A stretch of 5,510 bases of DNA from JAGPFW01 sp964535155 (GTDB taxonomy: Bacteria; Patescibacteriota; WWE3; UBA101185; UBA10185): contig CAZHSR010000043.1 in NCBI GenBank assembly GCA_964535155.1, forward strand, positions 1 to 5,510. Direction: 5' to 3'. Below, in pieces: positions 1 through 4,600 of this stretch. Under the pieces are notes generated by a model. The model was given only the letters and a program-made list of their open reading frames with translations, made no database searches and was not told where the DNA came from. Numbering within the stretch: position 1 is the stretch's first letter; every line of letters begins with the position of its first letter. A program made the translations under genes and the position numbers.

Positions 1-585
1 CCTTGGATTTTGACAAATATTGTGGCACCAACAAATTATGTGGGATCAATTATTACGCTGTGCGAAAAACGAAGGGGAGTGCAAAAATCGGTGGAGTATC
101 CGTCTGAACAAAGAGTAATTTTTGAGTACGAATTGCCTTTAAACGAGCTAATTCAAGGATTTTTTGATGAGTTAAAAAGCGTTTCTTCTGGATTTGCAAG
201 CATTGATTATGATTTTTTGGGATACCGCGTAGCAGATGTAGTAAAAATGGATATTTTGGTACATGGCGAAATTGTGGAACCGCTTTCTCATATGGTTTTG
301 AGGTCTGAAGCTGAGGTGAAAGGAAAAGCTGTGATCGCGAAACTAAAGGATATTTTGCCACGACAACAGTTTAAGGTGGCTCTGCAGGCTGCAATTGGTG
401 GGCATATAATCGCACGAGATAATTTGGGAGCAATGAGTAAGAATGTGCTGGCAAAGATGTCTGGGGGGCATAGGGAGAGGAAGGATAAGCTGTTGGAGAT
501 TCAAAAGAAGGGTAAGGCGAAGATGAAGCGGATTGGGAAGGTGGATGTGCCGCAGGAGGCGTTTAGGCGGATTTTGGGGGCGTGA
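1..585 (+). CDS. lepA: Elongation factor 4 (LepA), C-terminal part, 5' end outside the window
   Basis: This is the last 194 codons of LepA/EF4, a ribosome-bound translational GTPase that acts on stalled or mistranslocated ribosomes and in ribosome assembly. The reading frame is open from base 1 (Pro-Trp-Ile, the usual lead-in to the EF-G domain V-like fold), so a TTG at 10 is internal and not a start. The GTPase domain lies upstream and is not seen. Visible family signatures, numbered from the first visible codon, are PRQQF at 120-124, the LepA-specific tail motif KNVLAKMSGG at 147-156, a Lys-rich stretch around 160-176, and VPQEAF at 183-188 just before the end. The protein stops at TGA where the family normally stops, so the end is intact. 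Lysine codons switch from seven AAA to twelve AAG in the last 80 codons. Identity is secure; only the N-terminal two thirds are missing. Confidence 0.96.
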   Translation, partial: PWILTNIVAPTNYVGSIITLCEKRRGVQKSVEYPSEQRVIFEYELPLNELIQGFFDELKSVSSGFASIDYDFLGYRVADVVKMDILVHGEIVEPLSHMVLRSEAEVKGKAVIAKLKDILPRQQFKVALQAAIGGHIIARDNLGAMSKNVLAKMSGGHRERKDKLLEIQKKGKAKMKRIGKVDVPQEAFRRILGA

Positions 586-608
586 CTTATAATTGGGTCT
601 TATAGTGT

Positions 609-623
609 GAGGGATTATCCCTC
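609..623. promoter_or_regulatory. 15-bp palindrome GAGGGATTATCCCTC, probable operator
   Basis: The site is a perfect inverted repeat around a central T. It shares the core GGATTATCC with the three AAGGATTATCCTT sites upstream of hrcA, but its flanks are changed from A/T to G/C on both sides, so the symmetry is kept. That pattern suggests a protein dimer site or a selected hairpin (GAGGGA, loop TTA, TCCCTC) rather than chance. It lies upstream of the orphan gene and 24 bp past the lepA stop. The regulator is unknown. Confidence 0.5.
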
Positions 624-685
624 GTACTAGGGGTTTAATAAAGGTTAGGGAGAATTTTTTTGATTTTTTTGGTATTATCCAAGCA

Positions 686-844
686 GTGTTGTTTAATCTA
701 AGTGAGGAGGAAAGAGATGCAGTATCTTCAGTTGCAACAACGGTTTTTCTGGATTTTCTGGCTGAGGGTTGGGAAAGCTGTTCCTACAAACACGAAAATC
801 CTCTTGGGGGACATGAAAGCCTATATCCTAACCCAAAATGCTAG
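686..844 (+). other. Overlapping open frame, possible displaced N-terminus of the orphan gene
   Basis: A second + frame is open from 611 and ends at TAG 842-844, with possible starts GTG 686 or TTG 689. Its translation from about 698 (LSEEERDAVSSVATTVFLDF) looks like an ordinary amphipathic, acidic helix, while the same bases in the annotated orphan frame give an odd stretch rich in Gln, Phe and Trp. It may be a real small overlapping gene, the true N-terminus of the orphan protein cut off by a frameshift, or chance. It has no Shine-Dalgarno sequence. Confidence is low. Confidence 0.25.
705..710 (+). promoter_or_regulatory. Ribosome binding site AGGAGG of the orphan gene
   Basis: A perfect AGGAGG lies 6 bases before ATG 717 and fixes that codon as the start in preference to GTG 702, which would place the site inside the gene. 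It is the strongest Shine-Dalgarno sequence in the window; hrcA, grpE and dnaJ have none. Confidence 0.7.
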
Positions 845-1088
845 GGGCATGAATATGGGCAAACGCGACTTAAAAACCCTGCGATTTATGTTGGCAGGAA
901 AACACCATCAAGGGGACTACCTGCGAGTACTCCTATTGGATGGTTGGGTCTGCGGGGCAGAAAGAATCATCTCTGCTGGGGTTCCCACGGAACAGCAGAA
1001 AAAAGTTGCCGAAGCGAGCCTACGAGAGAAATTCAAGGAGGATATCAAAAACCACGGTAATGTCAGATTTGATACCATCTATATTTAG
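717..1088 (+). CDS. Small basic protein of unknown function (123 aa)
   Basis: I do not recognise this protein. It starts at ATG 717 behind a perfect AGGAGG, ends at TAG 1086-1088, and is followed by its own terminator. It has about 20 Lys/Arg against 11 Asp/Glu, so it is strongly basic. The first 15 residues are rich in Gln, Phe and Trp, with a short hydrophobic patch too short for a membrane span. The middle has the pattern KRDLKTLRFMLAG, then a hydrophobic strand-like segment (YLRVLLLDGWVCG) and a charged helical stretch (about residues 91-110) before the end. No metal site, signal peptide or known catalytic motif is visible. About half of its codons end in G or C, with many C-ending codons, unlike the A/T-ending chaperone genes beside it, which hints at a different origin. 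It sits where hemN lies in the Bacillus lepA-hemN-hrcA order but does not resemble HemN. The 5' third may be out of frame (see 686-844). It could be a nucleic-acid-binding protein, but only its charge suggests this. Confidence 0.6.
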   Translation: MQYLQLQQRFFWIFWLRVGKAVPTNTKILLGDMKAYILTQNARGMNMGKRDLKTLRFMLAGKHHQGDYLRVLLLDGWVCGAERIISAGVPTEQQKKVAEASLREKFKEDIKNHGNVRFDTIYI

Positions 1089-1098
1089 TTAGTCAACC

Positions 1099-1137
1099 GC
1101 CCCCAAAAGCCAATAAGCTTGAGGGGGCTTCCTTTTT
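1099..1137 (+). terminator. Intrinsic terminator of the orphan gene
   Basis: The outer stem GCCCCC (1099-1104) pairs with GGGGGC (1123-1128). An inner stem AAGC (1107-1110) pairs with GCTT (1117-1120) around the loop CAATAA, and the two are separated by a symmetric AA/GA internal loop. The run TTCCTTTTT follows at 1129-1137. It begins 11 bases after the orphan stop codon and would insulate the hrcA promoter from upstream transcription. The opposite strand has no T run after the stem, so it works in the + direction only. Confidence 0.85.
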
Positions 1138-1164
1138 CATTCTTTTGCATTCCCCTATAGTCTC

Positions 1165-1177
1165 AAGGATTATCCTT
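1165..1177. promoter_or_regulatory. Palindromic site 1, AAGGATTATCCTT
   Basis: A perfect 13-bp inverted repeat around a central T. It is the farthest of three identical sites from the hrcA promoter, centred about 179 bp before the predicted transcription start. It is probably a binding site for a dimeric regulator that I cannot identify. Confidence 0.6.
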
Positions 1178-1229
1178 CATCAAACTTGCACTTCTTCCCG
1201 TGATACAAGCTTAAAAACCCAATTCGGCA

Positions 1230-1242
1230 AAGGATTATCCTT
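1230..1242. promoter_or_regulatory. Palindromic site 2, AAGGATTATCCTT
   Basis: Identical to site 1 and starting exactly 65 bp further on. Here the symmetry extends by one base on each side (A at 1229, T at 1243), giving a 15-bp palindrome. Its centre is about 114 bp before the predicted hrcA transcription start. Confidence 0.6.
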
Positions 1243-1294
1243 TATCCAATTAGCGCCTTTCCCTGTTTTAAAAGCCTAAAGTACCAAAATCGCC

Positions 1295-1307
1295 AAGGAT
1301 TATCCTT
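1295..1307. promoter_or_regulatory. Palindromic site 3, AAGGATTATCCTT
   Basis: Identical to sites 1 and 2, again after exactly 65 bp. It ends 8 bp before the -35 box of the hrcA promoter, and its centre is about 49 bp before the predicted transcription start. This is a position where many activators touch RNA polymerase, so activation is as likely as repression. Confidence 0.62.
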
Positions 1308-1315
1308 AGCATCTA

Positions 1316-1343
1316 TTGACAACCTTATCACTCATGGTATCAT
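1316..1343 (+). promoter_or_regulatory. Promoter of the hrcA-grpE-dnaK operon
   Basis: A consensus -35 TTGACA (1316-1321) is followed after 16 bp by TATCAT (1338-1343), one base from the consensus TATAAT. TG at 1335-1336 adds an extended -10 motif. The expected transcription start is near 1349-1351, only 2 to 4 bases before the hrcA ATG, so the transcript would be almost leaderless. The spacer and -10 lie inside the CIRCE-like operator. Confidence 0.82.
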
Positions 1344-1351
1344 ACTGATAA
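1325..1351. promoter_or_regulatory. CIRCE-like HrcA operator, variant
   Basis: TTATCACTC, nine bases, then TACTGATAA reproduces the 9-9-9 design of CIRCE (TTAGCACTC-N9-GAGTGCTAA) with 14 of 18 arm bases matching. The left arm differs only at base 4 (G to T), and the right arm carries the complementary change (C to A), so the pair keeps its symmetry. It covers the spacer, the -10 box and the predicted start of transcription, so bound HrcA would block RNA polymerase directly. It is the only such site found in the window. Confidence 0.72.
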
Positions 1352-1352
1352 T

Positions 1353-2075
1353 ATGCTATCAGACCGTCAAATCCAGCTTTTGGATTACATAATTCAGGAA
1401 TACATGGACAGCCCCAAGCCTGTTGGGTCAACTTACTTGGTGCAAAAGTATAACCTGGGATGTTCGGCGGCCACAGTTCGAAATGAGATGGCAGATCTTA
1501 TAAATCAAGGATTCCTAGAAATGGTGCACACCTCTTCGGGAAGAGTGCCGACCTCAATGGCTTATCGCTATTTTCTACAAGAGCTTTTGGAAGAGGAAGA
1601 AATGCCAGTTTTACAAGAAGTGGCAATAAAGCAGCAAATTTGGCCTGCAAGATACGAGATTCATAAGCTTTTAAGAGAGCTGGTTTCAGTACTTTCGGAA
1701 TTTACAAAGGAATTAACTATTGCTACAACAGATGAAGGCTTTGTTACTTATGCGGGGGCAGTAAATATGCTTGATGACAAGGAATTCTGGGATATTGAAG
1801 TGGCAAAAGCAGCTCTTCACTTGGTGGATAGTTTTGAACTGTTAAATGACGTCTTAAAGAAACCTGCTTATGGGCAAGAAAGAGAAGTGCATTGTTTAAT
1901 TGGCGAAGATCTCCCAGGAGAAGCTTTAGCGCCCTGCTCTATTGCTACAACAAGGTTTGCCACTCCAAAAAACTCTGGTCACATAGCAATTTTAGGACCT
2001 GCAAGAATGGATTACGAAAAAATAATTCCTTCCATTAGGTACGCCAAAAATTTAGTAGAAGAATTAATTCAATAA
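1353..2075 (+). CDS. hrcA: Heat-inducible transcription repressor HrcA, short form
   Basis: HrcA represses class I heat-shock operons by binding CIRCE and depends on chaperone to stay folded, which links its activity to the load of unfolded protein. The N-terminal winged helix-turn-helix is clear: PVGS at 23-26, SAATVRNEMADL at 38-49 (recognition region), and HTSSGRVPT at 59-67. The C-terminal family signature GPARMDY is at 215-221. At 240 residues it is about 100 shorter than the Bacillus protein; the region between the DNA-binding domain and the C-terminus (about 85-210) is reduced, so much of the inserted and GAF-like dimerisation part is trimmed while both ends remain. ATG 1353 is chosen because the N-terminus then aligns with the family. 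No Shine-Dalgarno sequence precedes it, and the promoter places transcription start 2 to 4 bases upstream, so initiation is probably leaderless. It is first in the operon and likely represses itself through the site at 1325-1351. Confidence 0.94.
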   Translation: MLSDRQIQLLDYIIQEYMDSPKPVGSTYLVQKYNLGCSAATVRNEMADLINQGFLEMVHTSSGRVPTSMAYRYFLQELLEEEEMPVLQEVAIKQQIWPARYEIHKLLRELVSVLSEFTKELTIATTDEGFVTYAGAVNMLDDKEFWDIEVAKAALHLVDSFELLNDVLKKPAYGQEREVHCLIGEDLPGEALAPCSIATTRFATPKNSGHIAILGPARMDYEKIIPSIRYAKNLVEELIQ

Positions 2076-2079
2076 AATT

Positions 2080-2604
2080 ATGAATAAAAATATAAAAGAT
2101 AAAAAAGAAGATTTTGCGTCAAATTTAAAAAACTTAAAAAACGATGACTTTGACCAAAAAATTAAAAAATTAGAGGAAACTGTGGCAGATTTGAAGCAAC
2201 AACTAGAAGAAATGGAAGGAAACTGGAAACGAGCCTTGGCGGACTACAAAAACCTAGAACGACGCACCTCGGAAGAAAAGGAAGAAGTAGCTAGGTTTGC
2301 AAATTTCGTATTGGTGGCAGAGCTAATTTCGGTATATGACAACCTGGAAATGTTAAAAAAGCATTCGGATGATAAAGGTTTAAAAATGATTGCAGATCAA
2401 TTTGCAGAAATCTTGCATAACGCAGGGCTAGAAAAGCTAGAATCACTGGGAAAAGATTTTGACGAAGCTTACATGGAAGCAATAGACACAAAAGAAGCTG
2501 ACGAAGAGGATGAAAATAAAGTTTTGGAAGAAGCATTATTAGGTTACAAATTTAAAAACAGATTAATAAGACCAGCAAAAGTAATAGTTGGAAAAAGTAA
2601 TTAA
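2080..2604 (+). CDS. grpE: Nucleotide exchange factor GrpE
   Basis: GrpE is the cytosolic dimeric cochaperone that opens the DnaK nucleotide-binding domain to release ADP, and in many bacteria also acts as a thermosensor. The 174-residue length is typical. A charged N-terminal segment (1-25, many AAA lysines) precedes a long coiled coil (about 26-75) that contains ADYKNLERR at 54-62. The four-helix dimer region follows (about 75-112), then the C-terminal beta domain that contacts DnaK, with LEKLESLGKDFDEAYMEAI at 117-135 and the family signature GYKFKNRLIRPAKVIV at 155-170. The gene begins 4 bases after the hrcA stop, which suggests translational coupling, because no Shine-Dalgarno sequence is present. 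dnaK follows after 21 bases. No key element is missing. Confidence 0.96.
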   Translation: MNKNIKDKKEDFASNLKNLKNDDFDQKIKKLEETVADLKQQLEEMEGNWKRALADYKNLERRTSEEKEEVARFANFVLVAELISVYDNLEMLKKHSDDKGLKMIADQFAEILHNAGLEKLESLGKDFDEAYMEAIDTKEADEEDENKVLEEALLGYKFKNRLIRPAKVIVGKSN

Positions 2605-2610
2605 TTAAGA

Positions 2611-2615
2611 AAGGA
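2611..2615 (+). promoter_or_regulatory. Ribosome binding site of dnaK (AAGGA)
   Basis: AAGGA in a purine-rich stretch lies 10 bases before ATG 2626. It is the only recognisable Shine-Dalgarno sequence in the chaperone operon and may help DnaK be made in excess of its partners. Confidence 0.6.
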
Positions 2616-2625
2616 AAGTAAAAAT

Positions 2626-4521
2626 ATGGCAAAAATTATAGGAATAGATTTAGGAACCACAAATAGCTGCATGTCAGTTATGGAGGGAGGTCAACCAAAA
2701 GTAATGGTGAACGCAGAAGGAGGGAACACCACCCCTTCGGTTGTTGCACCTACAAGTGATTTAGTAGGAGTGCCTGCAAAAAGGCAACAGGTAGTTAATC
2801 CAAAAAATACCATTTTTAGTATAAAACGCTTAATGGGAAGGAAATATTCGGATCCAGAGGTCGCAGAAATTAAAAAAGATTATCCTTACACAATAGTTGA
2901 AGGACCAAATGGCTTAGCTTGCGTTGAAGTAGAGGGAAAAACTTATACGCCACAAGAAATTTCGGCTAAAATTTTGGCAAAACTAAAAAAGGATGCAGAA
3001 AAATATCTTGGCGAGACAGTTACAAATGCTGTTATAACAGTACCCGCTTATTTTAATGATTCACAAAGAGCAGCCACAAAAGAGGCTGGAAAAATTGCTG
3101 GGTTTACAGTGGATAGAATTATTAATGAGCCTACAGCAGCAGCTCTAGCTTATGGAATGGACAAAAAGAAAAACGAGACCATAGCAGTTTATGACCTTGG
3201 TGGAGGAACTTATGATATTTCTATTTTAGAAATTGGGGATGGAGTCTTTGAGGTGAAAGCCACAAATGGAGATACATATCTTGGAGGAGATGACTGGGAT
3301 AGAAAGATCTTAAATTGGATTTTAGAAGAGTTTAAGAAAGCCGAAGGAATTGACTTGTCACAAGATCGTCAAGCAATGCAAAGGTTAAAAGATGCTGCAG
3401 AAAAAGCAAAAATTGAGCTTTCTTCCACTTTGGAAACCGAAATAAGTATTCCATTTATCACGGCAGATCAAACAGGGCCAAAACACTTGGAGATGAAGCT
3501 TTCTAGGGCAAAACTGGAGCAACTAACTGAAGATTTAATAAATCGCACAATTCCTCCAATGGAAGCGGCTTTAAAAGACGCGGGATTGCAAAAGAGCGAT
3601 ATTGCCGAGATTGTTATGGTAGGAGGAATGACAAGAATGCCAAAAGTTGTGGAAATTGTAAAAGAGTTTTTTGGAAAAGATCCTCATCAAGGCGTAAATC
3701 CAGATGAAGTAGTAGCAATTGGGGCAGCAATTCAAGGTGGAGTTTTGGCAGGAGATGTAAAAGATGTTTTGTTACTAGATGTAACTCCCCTATCCCTAGG
3801 AATTGAAACCCTAGGAGGAATTGCAACTCCTTTAATAGAGCGAAATACTACAATTCCAACTTCTGCTTCTCAAGTGTTTAGTACCGCGGCTGATAATCAG
3901 ACAAGCGTGGAAATTCATGTAGTGCAAGGAGAGCGAAAGATGGCAGTAGATAATAAGTCTTTAGGTCGTTTCATACTGGATGGAATTGCGCCCGCACCAA
4001 GAGGCATGCCTCAAGTGGAAGTAACTTTTGATATTGATGCAAATGGAATCTTAAATGTTTCCGCAAAAGATAAGGGCACAGGAAAAGAGCAGAAAATCAC
4101 AATTCAAGGGGGAACTGGGCTTAACAAGGAAGAAGTAGAAAAAATGGTGCAAGAAGCCGAAGCTAGAAAAGAAGAGGATAGAAAAAAGGAAGAGATTATT
4201 ACAGCAAGAAATATGGCAGACAACCTTTGTTACGCAGCAGAAAAGGCCTTGAGAGAAGGTGGAGATAAAGTCCCATCGGATGTAAAAAGCGAAGTGGAAG
4301 AGAAAGTAAAGGCCGTGAGAGAGGTTCTACAAACTGCAACAAAGGAAGAGTTAGAAGCAAAAACTCAAGAGCTTTCTTTGGCAATGCAAAAGATTGGGGA
4401 GCATTTGTATAAGCAAGAAACTCCTCCAACTGGAGATGGGGAACAGCCAAAGCAAGAAGGAGGCTCTAATGATCAAGGGGAGGAACCTGTAGAAGGGGAA
4501 GTTGTTGACGACAAAGAGTAA
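2626..4521 (+). CDS. dnaK: Molecular chaperone DnaK (Hsp70)
   Basis: DnaK is the ATP-dependent Hsp70 that binds exposed hydrophobic segments of unfolded proteins in the cytosol. At 631 residues it is full length. The ATPase domain (about 1-375) shows IDLGTTNS at 7-14 (phosphate loop 1), VYDLGGGTYDISIL at 188-201 (phosphate loop 2, Tyr where Phe is usual) and VGGMTRMPKVVEIV at 332-345 (Met where Ser or Gln is common). The interdomain linker VLLLDVTP is at 381-388, the beta-sandwich substrate domain at about 390-500, and the helical lid at about 501-598. A flexible acidic tail ends in GEVVDDKE, a form of the bacterial DnaK tail. The segment around 70-110 carries the loop found in diderm-type DnaK (as in E. 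coli) and lacks the roughly 24-residue deletion of Bacillus DnaK. The start follows AAGGA, and the N-terminus MAKIIGIDLG fits the family. It is third in the operon, with a hairpin after it. Confidence 0.98.
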   Translation: MAKIIGIDLGTTNSCMSVMEGGQPKVMVNAEGGNTTPSVVAPTSDLVGVPAKRQQVVNPKNTIFSIKRLMGRKYSDPEVAEIKKDYPYTIVEGPNGLACVEVEGKTYTPQEISAKILAKLKKDAEKYLGETVTNAVITVPAYFNDSQRAATKEAGKIAGFTVDRIINEPTAAALAYGMDKKKNETIAVYDLGGGTYDISILEIGDGVFEVKATNGDTYLGGDDWDRKILNWILEEFKKAEGIDLSQDRQAMQRLKDAAEKAKIELSSTLETEISIPFITADQTGPKHLEMKLSRAKLEQLTEDLINRTIPPMEAALKDAGLQKSDIAEIVMVGGMTRMPKVVEIVKEFFGKDPHQGVNPDEVVAIGAAIQGGVLAGDVKDVLLLDVTPLSLGIETLGGIATPLIERNTTIPTSASQVFSTAADNQTSVEIHVVQGERKMAVDNKSLGRFILDGIAPAPRGMPQVEVTFDIDANGILNVSAKDKGTGKEQKITIQGGTGLNKEEVEKMVQEAEARKEEDRKKEEIITARNMADNLCYAAEKALREGGDKVPSDVKSEVEEKVKAVREVLQTATKEELEAKTQELSLAMQKIGEHLYKQETPPTGDGEQPKQEGGSNDQGEEPVEGEVVDDKE

Positions 4522-4544
4522 AAAGTAAGTTAAGTTTTAAGCAT

Positions 4545-4567
4545 AAAGCCCCTTTTTAGGGGCTTTT
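4545..4567 (+). terminator. Hairpin between dnaK and dnaJ, weak terminator or processing stem
   Basis: AAAGCCCCT (4545-4553) pairs with AGGGGCTTT (4558-4566) around a TTTT loop, a perfect 9-bp stem. The tail is only one further T and then GTGTG, so termination should be partial. Lying 23 bases after the dnaK stop and 34 before dnaJ, it could let some transcripts end after dnaK and protect their 3' ends, lowering DnaJ relative to DnaK. No convincing separate dnaJ promoter is seen in the spacer. Confidence 0.68.
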
Positions 4568-4600
4568 GTGTGCTAAGCTAAAAAATATTCAAATTTTAAA

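Larger units (their letters stand above)
586..716. other. lepA to orphan gene spacer
   Basis: This 131-base spacer holds a perfect -10 hexamer TATAAT at 588-593 with no convincing -35, a palindrome at 609-623 (listed separately), a T7-GA-T7 tract at 655-670, and a second -10-like TATTAT at 673-678, also without a clear -35. Either hexamer could start the orphan gene transcript, but neither is firm. No strong classical terminator for lepA is seen. The TCCCT at 618-622 could pair with AGGGA at 647-651 just before the T tract, which is a weak candidate. Confidence 0.4.
1165..1307. repeat. Diverged tandem repeat, 65-bp period, capped by a conserved palindrome
   Basis: Two full units (1165-1229 and 1230-1294) and the head of a third (from 1295) begin with the identical 13-mer AAGGATTATCCTT. 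Outside it, the 52 remaining bases of units 1 and 2 align without gaps at about 31 identical positions, for instance AAGC(T/C)TAAA near the middle and ACC(C/A)AA near the end. This indicates an old duplication in which the palindrome was held constant while the rest drifted. The third unit runs into the hrcA promoter. The region codes for no visible protein. Confidence 0.75.

Noticed and set aside
53..361. Open frame of 102 codons on the minus strand inside lepA
   Set aside because: It is fully contained in a confidently identified gene, and its translation shows no domain or start signal; the same holds for the minus-strand frames inside grpE, dnaK and dnaJ.
583..585. TGA read as glycine (alternative code of some candidate phyla)
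   Set aside because: The TGA falls exactly at the usual end of LepA, and the following codons do not continue the protein.
702..716. GTG 702 as the start of the orphan gene
   Set aside because: It would place the perfect AGGAGG inside the gene, while ATG 717 has that site at ideal spacing.
1165..1307. CRISPR array, suggested by regular identical repeats
   Set aside because: The repeat is only 13 bp, there are three copies, the spacers are about 60% alike rather than unique, and no cas gene is near.
2875..2887. AAAGATTATCCTT inside dnaK, one base from the upstream palindrome
   Set aside because: It is encoded by the conserved run Lys-Asp-Tyr-Pro, breaks the dyad symmetry and lies within a coding region; chance is the simpler reading.
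4568..4576. GTGTGCTAA before dnaJ, 8 of 9 bases of the right arm of CIRCE
   Set aside because: The left arm at the required distance does not match, and about one such half-site is expected by chance in a window of this size.
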